DNA of 5,842 nucleotides, taken from the NCBI GenBank assembly GCA_035526665.1, contig DATLBY010000077.1:1-5842 (forward strand). The letters run 5' to 3'. Numbering within the stretch: position 1 is the first letter of the stretch; the number at the start of each line of letters is the position of its first letter. The stretch is from DATLBY01 sp035526665 (GTDB taxonomy: Bacteria > Acidobacteriota > Terriglobia > Bryobacterales > Bryobacteraceae). Below, in pieces: positions 1-4,919 of this stretch. A program made the translations under genes and the position numbers. The notes under the pieces are model-generated. The model was not told the origin of the DNA and made no database searches. It worked only from the letters and a program-made list of their open reading frames with translations.

Positions 1-2
1 GC

Positions 3-779
3 AACCAGACCCGCTACAATCCTTACACCGCGAGTTACGACGCAGAGAACCGTCTGACAGGGGTCACGAGCGTGGGTAACGGCTCAGCATCGTATAGCTA
101 CGATGGCGAAGGCCGCCGGATCAAGAAAGTAGCTGGTGGGCTGACAACCTGTTATGCCTATGATGCTGCTGGTCAATTGGCTGCGGAGTATCAGCAAGGC
201 ACGCCATCTGTTCCTCTGCCCGCTTCCTTCTGCTCCACTTGTTATCTGTTCGCCGATCATCTGGGAAGCACACGGGCGCTCTGGGATGCAACGGGAGTCC
301 TCGCCCGCTTCGATTACTTGCCGTTTGGAGAGGCCATCCGCGCCGATAGAGACGGACGCGCCTCGGCCACTTGTGCCCCTGGGGTGGCGAACTGCTACGA
401 CGCTCCTTCGAGTTTGACCAGAAGTTCACCGGCAAGGAACGAGATGCCGAAACGGGCCTCGATTATTTCGGGGCGAGATACTTCTCAGCGACGCAGGGGC
501 GGTTCACCAGCCCCGATCCGATTCATTTCCAATCATCAATGCTGGAAGATCCTCAGCGATTCAATCTGTACGCTTACGTCCGCAACAATCCCCTCCGATT
601 TGTCGATCCAAAGGGTGAGGCGATCGAACTCCAAGGTGATGGAGAGCAGCGGCGAAAGGCGCTCGACGCACTCAAGGCTGGCGTTGGCAAGCGGGCCGCT
701 CAGTACCTCTATGAGAACAAGATCGAGACGAAAAACGCTGATGGTACGACTACGGCGAAGCATTACGTCGGCATCTTGA
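3..779 (+). CDS. Rhs/YD-repeat protein, 3' core part (5' end off the window, frameshifted)
   Basis: This is the terminal part of a large Rhs toxin, whose YD repeats build the shell that holds a C-terminal toxin. The frame is open from the left edge, so the gene begins outside the window. Visible marks are YD repeats (YDAENRLTGVTS, YSYDGEGRRIKK, YAYDAAGQLAAEY), the near-universal DHLGSTRALWD motif at about 255-290, and YLPFGE at about 314-331. Homology in this frame ends near 404 at NCYDAP. From about 408 to the stop at 777-779 the translation is out-of-frame noise, because the core continues one frame back (SFEFDQKFTGKERD). One extra C in the CC at 405-406 would join them as DAPFEFDQKFTG. The family is certain; what is unclear is whether the break is a mutation or a sequence error. 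Confidence 0.85.
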   Translation, partial: NQTRYNPYTASYDAENRLTGVTSVGNGSASYSYDGEGRRIKKVAGGLTTCYAYDAAGQLAAEYQQGTPSVPLPASFCSTCYLFADHLGSTRALWDATGVLARFDYLPFGEAIRADRDGRASATCAPGVANCYDAPSSLTRSSPARNEMPKRASIISGRDTSQRRRGGSPAPIRFISNHQCWKILSDSICTLTSATIPSDLSIQRVRRSNSKVMESSGERRSTHSRLALASGPLSTSMRTRSRRKTLMVRLRRSITSAS

Positions 780-808
780 GCGGAGGGCCATCGGGTAGAG
801 GGCCCTGA
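371..808 (+). CDS. Rhs core end and start of toxin tip (second frame of the same gene)
   Basis: This continues the Rhs gene in the next frame; homology begins near 407. It carries the hyperconserved core end: FTGKERDAETGL (425-460), then DYFGARYFSATQGRFTSPDP (461-520), then NLYAYVRNNPLRFVDPKGE (about 566-622). The last of these is the usual boundary between Rhs core and variable toxin tip. After it comes a lysine- and glutamate-rich linker leading to HYVGILSGGPSG. The frame stops at 806-808, but the protein evidently goes on in the next frame as ALSSTTAALGAIV. Adding one G to the GGG at 800-802, or one C to the CCC at 803-805, fuses the two. An ATG at 371 exists, but nothing suggests a real start inside a core domain. 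It reads better as the middle third of one gene than as a separate protein. Confidence 0.8.
   Translation: MCPWGGELLRRSFEFDQKFTGKERDAETGLDYFGARYFSATQGRFTSPDPIHFQSSMLEDPQRFNLYAYVRNNPLRFVDPKGEAIELQGDGEQRRKALDALKAGVGKRAAQYLYENKIETKNADGTTTAKHYVGILSGGPSGRGP
425..520 (+). repeat. Rhs core-end repeat, copy 1
   Basis: Encodes FTGKERDAETGL followed by DYFGARYFSATQGRFTSPDP. It is closely matched at DNA level by 1748-1843, and its first 36 bases by 3981-4016. Such shared core ends are the recombination track used to swap Rhs tips. Confidence 0.8.
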
Positions 809-1224
809 GTAGCACGACGGCGGCGCTCGGCGCTATCGTCAATGACCCTCAGATTGCAACCCTGAGAGTTGTCGGTGTCGCTGAGTCGGTTCCGCAATTG
901 AACAAGTACGGCGGCAGCTTGTACTTTTTCGGTGCAGTCGGGGCTTCATCCGCAATCGGTGATCGTCCTCCGATCTGGATCGTTGTTCAAGACCCAAGCT
1001 CAGCCCCATACCCAAAGATGCCTGGGTGGAATATGACCAGAGGAGGAGATGCACCGATGGGCATTGTCGATACAACGTTCCATGAGTTGGGACACGCTTC
1101 GTGGCTGATGGATTACAGAGCAGGGCGAAATCCAGGCGATTCCAGCAATCAGCGTGCTGTTGGTTTGGAGAACCAGATCCGCAGGATGCGCCAGCCACAA
1201 TACGGAGAGAGGATCAACCACTGA
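799..1224 (+). CDS. Rhs C-terminal toxin tip: HELGH metallopeptidase-like (peptidase M91-like)
   Basis: This frame is open from 799, just after a stop at 796-798, and carries the toxin tip of the same Rhs gene. If translated alone it could start at TTG 898. The key motif is HELGHA, with HELGH at 1081-1095. This is the HExxH zinc site of zincin proteases: the two His bind zinc and Glu is catalytic. About 24 residues further on, AVGLENQIRR (Glu codon at 1168-1170) fits the downstream ENxxR-type element seen in the M91 (NleD-like) effector proteases that often cap Rhs proteins. The protein ends shortly after, at 1222-1224, as such tips do. The predicted role is a contact-delivered protease acting in a rival cell. 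The family assignment comes from motif memory; a different zincin family is possible. Its target is unknown. Confidence 0.7.
   Translation, partial: RALSSTTAALGAIVNDPQIATLRVVGVAESVPQLNKYGGSLYFFGAVGASSAIGDRPPIWIVVQDPSSAPYPKMPGWNMTRGGDAPMGIVDTTFHELGHASWLMDYRAGRNPGDSSNQRAVGLENQIRRMRQPQYGERINH
1081..1095 (+). other. Zinc-binding HELGH catalytic motif
   Basis: The codons cat gag ttg gga cac encode HELGH in the frame of the Rhs tip. It is preceded by hydrophobic and Thr residues (IVDTTF) and followed by Ala, the usual surroundings of an active-site helix. All three catalytic positions (His, Glu, His) are intact, so the catalytic centre itself is not damaged even though the gene is frame-broken upstream. 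Confidence 0.8.
1204..1212 (+). promoter_or_regulatory. Ribosome binding site for the lipoprotein gene
   Basis: GGAGAGAGG lies 11 bases before ATG 1224, inside the end of the toxin gene. It supports 1224, rather than the in-frame ATG at 1101, as the start of the following gene. Confidence 0.55.
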
Positions 1225-1724
1225 TGGGAAACCATTGGCGGAGATTTGGAATTGCGGTTATGATGATCCAGTTCTGGTGGATCATCGCCTGCGATCGCCC
1301 GGCGCAGGTGGATGCTCGTCAAATCGAGCCAGTGTTCGATGGTTTCCTTTACGTTGGTTCCTTCCCGGCACTCGAATACGCTCCGCCTTCGCACAGCCAT
1401 GAAGCGGTAAGTCTTCCCAGGACTCTTGAAACGGGGAAGTTGTACGTGTTCCACTATGCCGATCCGTTGGACGATGCCGAGTTTGCGATAAGTGAACTTC
1501 CCCGACGCCTTCGGGCGGCGGGCGCTACGATCATCGAAGCTCCCTCGAGCAGGTCTGACCTGCCATCGGTCGATCCCGGCGATAGGGCTTGGCGAGTGGT
1601 GTTCAAGTACGGTGCGTTGAGAGGATCGATTTACAACTCACTCGACCGTGATCTCTTCCAACGTGGAGGGATCAAACAGGGCGGGAATGCGAATTCGTTT
1701 GTGTTGAAGTTCGAGAAAGCATGA
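1224..1724 (+). CDS. Predicted lipoprotein, probable immunity protein of the HELGH toxin
   Basis: A 166-residue protein. The start at 1224 is chosen because its ATG shares one base with the toxin stop (TGATG), a purine-rich ribosome site sits upstream, and only this start gives a sensible N terminus. That N terminus has two Arg at 6-7, a hydrophobic stretch (about 8-21), then IIAC with Cys23, which matches the lipobox of signal-peptidase-II lipoproteins. The mature part has no family I recognise; it is mixed alpha/beta in character, with VFKYGALRGSIYNSLDRDL near the C terminus. Tight coupling directly behind a polymorphic toxin gene is the standard place for an immunity gene. A membrane-anchored periplasmic immunity protein would imply the toxin is met in the periplasm. 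The immunity role is inferred from position only. Unlike the genes around it, its frame is unbroken. Confidence 0.75.
   Translation: MGNHWRRFGIAVMMIQFWWIIACDRPAQVDARQIEPVFDGFLYVGSFPALEYAPPSHSHEAVSLPRTLETGKLYVFHYADPLDDAEFAISELPRRLRAAGATIIEAPSSRSDLPSVDPGDRAWRVVFKYGALRGSIYNSLDRDLFQRGGIKQGGNANSFVLKFEKA
1262..1286 (+). repeat. Inverted repeat inside the lipoprotein signal-peptide region
   Basis: GATGATCCA (1262-1270) and TGGATCATC (1278-1286) are perfect 9-bp inverted arms around a 7-base loop, starting 38 bases after the ATG at 1224. The mRNA could form a small hairpin there. It may be chance within codons for MIQFWWII; no function is shown. Confidence 0.4.
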
Positions 1725-2176
1725 TCTTAGGCCTCGAGATTGACGAGTTTACCGGCAAAGAACGAGACGCCGAGACCGGGCTAGACTTCTTCCAAGCGAA
1801 GTATATGGCAGCGGCGCAGGGGAGATTCACTTCGCCCGATCCTCTGATTGGACGCCCCGATGATCCGCAGAGTTGGAACATGTATGCCTATGGGCGGAAC
1901 AATCCGCTGCTCTACCCGACCCCGATGGACAGAGTTATGAGATTTGCGACACGCAAGGAAATTGCACGAAGAAGGACCTCAGCGATAGCCAGTTTGACCA
2001 AGTTCGGAAGGACAACAAGAACCAGTTTTTTTCCAGCGGGAAAATTTTCAACACGAATGACGACGGCAGCAGCACCCAAATTGGCACATACCGGAGAACG
2101 GGTGATGATCTACCAGACAGCGGCGTTAGCGTTCTCATTGGGCTTGAGCGGAGAGCCGACGCTTCGAATAAATTGA
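1721..2176 (+). CDS. Headless Rhs module 2: core-end segment (frameshifted)
   Basis: ATG 1721 overlaps the lipoprotein stop (ATGA, stop at 1722-1724). After only nine residues (MILGLEIDE) the protein enters the Rhs core end: FTGKERDAETGL (1748-1783), DFFQAKYMAAAQGRFTSPDP (1784-1843), then SWNMYAYGRNNPLLY to about 1915. No YD repeats precede it, so this is a core-tip cassette without a shell, as in orphan rhs-tip arrays. Homology leaves this frame at about 1915 and resumes one frame back as DPDGQSYEICD. The rest of this frame, to the stop at 2176, is noise. One extra C in the CCC at 1915-1917 gives NNPLLYPDPDGQSYE, a normal core-tip junction. It could be expressed by coupling to the lipoprotein gene, or be silent until recombined. 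Confidence 0.75.
   Translation: MILGLEIDEFTGKERDAETGLDFFQAKYMAAAQGRFTSPDPLIGRPDDPQSWNMYAYGRNNPLLYPTPMDRVMRFATRKEIARRRTSAIASLTKFGRTTRTSFFPAGKFSTRMTTAAAPKLAHTGERVMIYQTAALAFSLGLSGEPTLRIN
1748..1843 (+). repeat. Rhs core-end repeat, copy 2
   Basis: Encodes FTGKERDAETGL followed by DFFQAKYMAAAQGRFTSPDP, in direct orientation with copy 1. Recombination between copies 1 and 2 would delete the metallopeptidase tip and lipoprotein and fit the main gene with the module 2 tip. Confidence 0.8.
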
Positions 2177-2445
2177 TCGCTGGAGTTGCTGTTGGCTCGG
2201 CAGTAATTGGAGTCGCCGGGGGTGCAATGGCTGCTGGTGCCGGAACAGCCGTAGCGCAGTCAGCTTTGGGGCTTGGCGGGAATATCGGGGCTCGACTCCT
2301 TCCGCTTGGCATGACAACAGCCTACTTCGGACAGCAAGTGATGAGATGGGGAACCGGGCATGCTCAAGCGCTGGCACGGGCGGGAACAGTCACGCTCCAG
2401 GAGAGGCAGGCTGTCTGGAGCCGCTTGGAGAACAGGTTGAAATGA
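1873..2445 (+). CDS. Rhs module 2: variable tip with glycine-rich hydrophobic segment (second frame)
   Basis: Real homology starts at about 1918 with DPDGQSYEICDTQGNCTKKDLSD, a tip opening common in acidobacterial Rhs proteins. A polar stretch (FFSSGKIFNTNDDGSSTQIGTY) follows. Then comes a long Gly/Ala-rich hydrophobic region at about 2179-2280 (IAGVAVGSAVIGVAGGAMAAGAG...), which could insert in membrane and help toxin passage. After that is AQALARAGTVTLQERQAVWSRLEN. The ATG at 1873 lies in the core end read out of frame and is not a genuine start. The stop at 2443-2445 looks premature, since a coherent tail exists in the next frame. No catalytic motif of a known toxin is visible, so the activity is unknown. 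No immunity gene follows, because a minus-strand gene begins at once. Confidence 0.65.
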   Translation: MEHVCLWAEQSAALPDPDGQSYEICDTQGNCTKKDLSDSQFDQVRKDNKNQFFSSGKIFNTNDDGSSTQIGTYRRTGDDLPDSGVSVLIGLERRADASNKLIAGVAVGSAVIGVAGGAMAAGAGTAVAQSALGLGGNIGARLLPLGMTTAYFGQQVMRWGTGHAQALARAGTVTLQERQAVWSRLENRLK

Positions 2446-2528
2446 TGCCAGGCCAGACCTATAAGGTCAGTACGAATCAAAAGCGGAACGTACAAACAAC
2501 GATCGGAGGCATGAAGACTAGATCTTGA
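2434..2528 (+). pseudogene. Rhs module 2: last residues of the tip (third frame)
   Basis: Adding one G to the GG at 2435-2436 turns ENRLK-stop into ENRVEMMPGQTYKV and opens the frame to the stop at 2526-2528. MPGQTYKV resembles the PGQTY-type phrase I expect near the end of this tip family, so the join is plausible but not proven. The last 11 bases overlap the end of the convergent minus-strand gene. The tip ends soon after this phrase, which may mean its true C terminus has been cut off. Confidence 0.4.
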
Positions 2529-3420
2529 ACCGGCAGACGATACCCACGTCATCGCAATACCACATGTAACCTTCCCAAATGGTCATGCCGTGGGGCAGCG
2601 GATCCTGATCGGCCAGTTGAATCTTTTCGACGACAGCCCCTGTTTCCGGGTCGTGCTTGTGGAAGGCGTTCAGGTTGGAATCGGTGACCCACAGAAATCG
2701 TCCCTCCCACCCGATTCCATGTGGACGGTTGCCGACGACGGGCCACTGATTCTCAACCTGCCAAGTCTCGGGGTTCACCCGGTAGACCATGCGAGAAGGC
2801 GGCACCGTGAACCAGAGCTTCCCGTCACGCCACTCCTGGCCATGCGCGCCCGTGCCATCGCGAGGCGCCATATTAGCGGGTTGAGATCCGCCTGCGACGG
2901 GCGGCACGCCCCGACCACGTCCTTCCTGTCCGGCGGCTTCCGCTGGCGCCGGCCTGGTGTGTCGCTGCGCCTGCGGAACCGGGCTGCTGCGGGCCGGAGC
3001 ATCTCCAGCCAATCTGTATATGACCCCAGCTCCGGGGGTGAACCGGCGGCTGATCGCCTTGCCGGTATTAGCGTCCACCTTAATTTCCTCGCGGCTGTAG
3101 GTGGAACCGATCCACAGCGCCTGGCCATCGAAGGTGATGCCGCTCGAAGCCATGGTCTCAGTCTCCATCCCTTTGATGACCTTACCGCTGTAGTCGACCA
3201 GATGCGCCCAATTCCCCTCGCGGCCCTGGTCGATAATCCACAGACCTTCCTTCGTTGCCTGTAACCCGTTCGGCTGATATTTGGGCGTCTTGAAAATGAT
3301 TTCAACTTTTCCCACTTTGCGGGTGGGAATTTTGCTCGCGTCGATCCGGGCCGCACAAGCCGGCGGCGCCTTAGCCGCGCCCGCCGCCACTACCCCCAAG
3401 AACTCTCTGCGTCTGATCAT
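2518..3420 (-). CDS. Tat-exported beta-propeller protein (NHL/SMP-30/Vgb-like)
   Basis: An intact 300-residue gene. The N terminus MIRRREFLGVVAAGAAKAPPA is a twin-arginine signal (RR-x-FL), so the folded protein is exported. At least five blade-like repeats of the form G-x-x-x-(W)-x-G-x-LW-x are visible: residues 51-64 (NGLQATKEGLWIID), 93-106 (SGITFDGQALWIGS), 193-206 (HGQEWRDGKLWFTV), 234-247 (HGIGWEGRFLWVTD) and 277-290 (HGMTIWEGYMWYCD). This marks a beta-propeller of the NHL / SMP-30 / streptogramin-lyase-like group. Residues about 140-185 form a low-complexity Ala/Pro/Gly/Arg insert between blades. The substrate is unknown; these proteins may bind or hydrolyse small molecules or cap redox enzymes. 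AAAGAGAG about 9 bases upstream is a modest ribosome site. It converges on Rhs module 2, overlapping it by 11 bases, and has no functional link to the toxins that I can see. Confidence 0.8.
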   Translation of the reverse strand: MIRRREFLGVVAAGAAKAPPACAARIDASKIPTRKVGKVEIIFKTPKYQPNGLQATKEGLWIIDQGREGNWAHLVDYSGKVIKGMETETMASSGITFDGQALWIGSTYSREEIKVDANTGKAISRRFTPGAGVIYRLAGDAPARSSPVPQAQRHTRPAPAEAAGQEGRGRGVPPVAGGSQPANMAPRDGTGAHGQEWRDGKLWFTVPPSRMVYRVNPETWQVENQWPVVGNRPHGIGWEGRFLWVTDSNLNAFHKHDPETGAVVEKIQLADQDPLPHGMTIWEGYMWYCDDVGIVCRFKI

Positions 3421-3513
3421 CGCTGTTCACTCTCTTTGACTCGTGCTTTCGCGGATCATGATATTTCGCGGCGGCGGATCGTGTCAAGCCGCAGTCTTGT
3501 TTTGCCACGTGAG

Positions 3514-3548
3514 AATGTCCTATTAGTGCCAGATAGAAATGTCCTATT
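3514..3548. repeat. 11-bp direct repeat, IS-end-like, upstream of the beta-propeller gene
   Basis: AATGTCCTATT occurs at 3514-3524 and 3538-3548, a 24-base period (about two helical turns and a little more). On the minus strand it reads AATAGGACATT, reminiscent of the short repeats at the ends of some insertion sequences (ISNCY/IS481-type in my recollection). It lies about 95 bases upstream of the beta-propeller start, so a regulator-binding site is the alternative. No transposase is recognisable next to it. Confidence 0.45.
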
Positions 3549-3607
3549 GACGGGTGCAGGCTGGGAGGTTGGAACAGCAAGGAAATTTCTCAACCCACGA
3601 TTTCGCG

Positions 3608-3724
3608 ATGCCTAGCCGCGTTACGGAAGCGCGTTACCAAATTCGTGCCGTGAAGGACGAGTACGGTCGGTCGTATCGGCTATCGGACGGCAAATGGGTC
3701 GGCAAACCCAAGGGCCTGTCATGA
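3608..3724 (+). CDS. Short hypothetical ORF, 38 codons
   Basis: It starts at ATG 3608 (MPSRVTEARYQIRAVKDEYG...) and ends GKWVGKPKGLS with the stop at 3722-3724, overlapping ATG 3721 of the next ORF by ATGA. The composition is protein-like (charged, with aromatic residues spaced as in beta strands), but I recognise no family and see no clear ribosome site. It may be a remnant of a gene cut by rearrangement, or chance. Confidence 0.25.
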   Translation: MPSRVTEARYQIRAVKDEYGRSYRLSDGKWVGKPKGLS

Positions 3725-3972
3725 GCATTTCGGCGAACAGAGCCTGGCGGAGCGAGTTCGGCATTATCCCGAATGGGCAGAAGACTTTCTTCGGTAGTAA
3801 GGCTGAACTTGAAGGCTCGTCAAATGCGTCCCAAGCACACATTCTCCGGCGGGCATTTGATTTATTTCTGACCCAGCAGGCGCTGGCTGGTCTGGTCGAG
3901 ATGCACATCTCGCAGATCCGGCGCTACGAAAGCGTCTGGCTCTACATCAGGACCATAAGTGCGGTGGCATGA
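3721..3972 (+). pseudogene. XRE-family helix-turn-helix fragment, damaged
   Basis: An 83-codon frame from ATG 3721. Residues 42-70 (LRRAFDLFLTQQALAGLVEMHISQIRRYE) match the Cro/CI-type helix-turn-helix of XRE regulators, usually written LRRARGLTQQALAELVGVHVSQIRRYEAG. Two or three extra residues sit before TQQ. After RRYE the expected AGxSQPTLDVIRKLAVAL is reduced to SVWLYIRTISAVA, so helices 4-5 and the C-terminal half (DERGPD...QFEA...) are lost. Residues 1-41 are not recognised. The same kind of regulator appears intact at the right edge on the other strand, so this looks like the wreck of a related copy. The stop at 3970-3972 overlaps ATG 3969 of the Rhs scrap. DNA binding is unlikely to survive. 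Confidence 0.5.
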
Positions 3973-4097
3973 TGGTCGAGTTCACCGGCAAAGAAAGAGA
4001 TGCGGAGACCGGGCTGGAGCAGCGTAACAAGTCTCTTGCCGGACAGACGTCGGACGCGCTCAGCGATAGCCGTCTTTGCGGTCGCGGATGCGTGTGA
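3969..4097 (+). pseudogene. Headless Rhs module 3: truncated core scrap
   Basis: ATG 3969 (ATGA overlap with the preceding stop) gives MMVEFTGKERDAETGLEQRNKSLAG and ends at TGA 4095-4097 after 42 codons. FTGKERDAETGL is the exact Rhs core-end motif, but the following YFxARYxxxxQGRFTSPDP and NPLxYxDPxG parts are absent, replaced by unrelated sequence. The same frame is open again straight after the stop up to 4379, where a toxin-like tail is found. Most likely an internal deletion in a third core-tip cassette joined a stub of the core to a late part of the tip. Confidence 0.55.
3981..4016 (+). repeat. Rhs core-end repeat, copy 3 (short)
   Basis: Encodes exactly FTGKERDAETGL with only a handful of base changes from copy 2 (mostly third positions), then diverges abruptly to EQRNKSLAG. 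The YFGARY...GRFTSPDP half of the repeat is missing, so this copy is truncated. Confidence 0.75.
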
Positions 4098-4379
4098 CAA
4101 AACAAGCTGCTCACAATCCCGGAACACGAGAAAACAAACGTCGAGTCGAGCAGGGTAAACCAACGTCAACCTTATAATGATGCGAAAGAAGGCTTGGATC
4201 TAACCCATGACACTCATGCAACCGGCGCTGCCGATCCTCGCCGACCCGACCAAAAGGTAAAAGACTATGGAAAGCCGATCGGTAAGGGCGCCAGCGGTGG
4301 TGACAAAACACAAGTACGGGTTCACCAGGATAAGAAGGGGCGAATTCACGGTCATCCAGATGGTCCAGAACAGCCATAG
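4098..4379 (+). CDS. C-terminal tail of a polymorphic toxin (module 3), truncated
   Basis: The frame is open from just after TGA 4095-4097 to TAG 4377-4379; the only usable in-frame start is TTG 4194 (61 codons). The end is striking: KPIGKGASGGDKTQVRVHQD followed by KKGRIHGHPDGPEQP. Small, charged, His/Arg-rich sequences of the type GDxTQVRVHxDxxGxIHGHPxGP close many polymorphic toxins, possibly RNase-type, though I cannot name the family with certainty. The presumed catalytic region before it is missing or scrambled: the 4098-4190 translation is polar and featureless. A probable immunity gene follows 25 bases later, as expected for a tip-immunity pair. Confidence 0.45.
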   Translation, partial: QNKLLTIPEHEKTNVESSRVNQRQPYNDAKEGLDLTHDTHATGAADPRRPDQKVKDYGKPIGKGASGGDKTQVRVHQDKKGRIHGHPDGPEQP

Positions 4380-4404
4380 GGATAACTTTCACGCATAACT
4401 GACC

Positions 4405-4803
4405 ATGGACATCTCACGAGTTGAAGAGATCAAAAAGGAGTTGGCAAAGCACGGCTCCTTCGACGCTCCTGATTTCCATTTTCGATGGGAAGCCCTAGAG
4501 AAACGTCCTTACCGGGGCTTTGTAGATGAAGCACTGACTCATTTTTATATCAAGGATGATACGGACTTAAACCAAGGCGGCTGTTTCGTCTATACGATCC
4601 TTGCTGATTCAAGACCGCAATGGATGATCCAGCTCTCTATGGTTGGCAGATATGGTGTTCTCTTCAGATTTGAAGGTAGTCGACCTTCACTATTCAAAAA
4701 CGATACCCCGCTGACCCCCAGCGAGGAGCTCATATTAAAGCTTGTCGCCAAGCACGAGATTGTCCTCCTGAATAAGGAAACGTTGATGCCCCCGTGGCCT
4801 TAG
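4405..4803 (+). CDS. Probable immunity protein for the module 3 toxin (main frame)
   Basis: A 132-residue protein from ATG 4405, 25 bases after the toxin tail. It is soluble, with no signal peptide or membrane segment. Acidic/charged N-terminal helices (VEEIKKELAKHG) are followed by an aromatic mixed region (FHFRWEALEKRPYRGFVDEALTHFYIKDD), beta-like stretches (GGCFVYTILADSRPQWMIQLSMVG, GVLFRFEG) and a helix ending EELILKLVAKHEIVLLN. I recognise no family. The immunity role rests on position behind a toxin tail and on size and composition. The ribosome site is weak (AGGGAT, far upstream). The stop at 4801-4803 may be premature: a coherent 40-residue extension lies in the next frame. Confidence 0.6.
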   Translation: MDISRVEEIKKELAKHGSFDAPDFHFRWEALEKRPYRGFVDEALTHFYIKDDTDLNQGGCFVYTILADSRPQWMIQLSMVGRYGVLFRFEGSRPSLFKNDTPLTPSEELILKLVAKHEIVLLNKETLMPPWP

Positions 4804-4919
4804 CACTCGACTACACCGACCCGGAGAACGTGCGTATGTATCAAGCCTTGTTCCCGGACACTGATACGCTGCCTTGGGGGAACCAGATTATGCAGGAGAA
4901 CACCAGTCAGTCAGACTGA
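4794..4919 (+). pseudogene. Likely C-terminal extension of the immunity gene, out of frame
   Basis: One extra G in the GG at 4796-4797 changes MPPWP-stop into MPPWALALDYTDPENVRMYQ and continues to TGA 4917-4919, giving about 171 residues in total. The added part (ALFPDTDTLPWGNQIMQENTSQSD) looks like genuine protein. Read alone, it could start at GTG 4794, overlapping the previous gene by 10 bases, but no ribosome site supports that. An independent 41-codon peptide is the alternative. Confidence 0.35.

Noticed and set aside
121..435. Minus-strand open frame across the Rhs core
   Set aside because: The plus strand has strong YD-repeat homology here; the reverse translation is low-complexity and unrecognisable.
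797..808. Programmed -1 ribosomal frameshifting to join the Rhs core to the HELGH tip
   Set aside because: The GGGCCC run is not in the X_XXY_YYZ phase needed for -1 slippage relative to the upstream frame, and the same kind of break recurs at sites with no slippery heptamer, so mutation or sequence error is simpler.
1101..1223. Earlier in-frame ATG (1101) as the start of the lipoprotein gene
   Set aside because: It would overlap the HELGH tip by over 120 bases and bury the signal peptide and lipobox; ATG 1224 has a ribosome site and the stop-start overlap.
2590..3264. Long plus-strand open frame opposite the beta-propeller gene
   Set aside because: It is a mirror of a well-supported minus-strand gene with clear blade repeats and a Tat signal; its translation shows no domain.
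3969..4097. Reading FTGKERDAETGL at 3981 as the normal continuation of the XRE regulator (DERGPDE-like region)
   Set aside because: The 12 residues are identical to the Rhs core end and the DNA is nearly identical to copy 2, and a toxin tail and likely immunity gene follow; the XRE likeness is loose.
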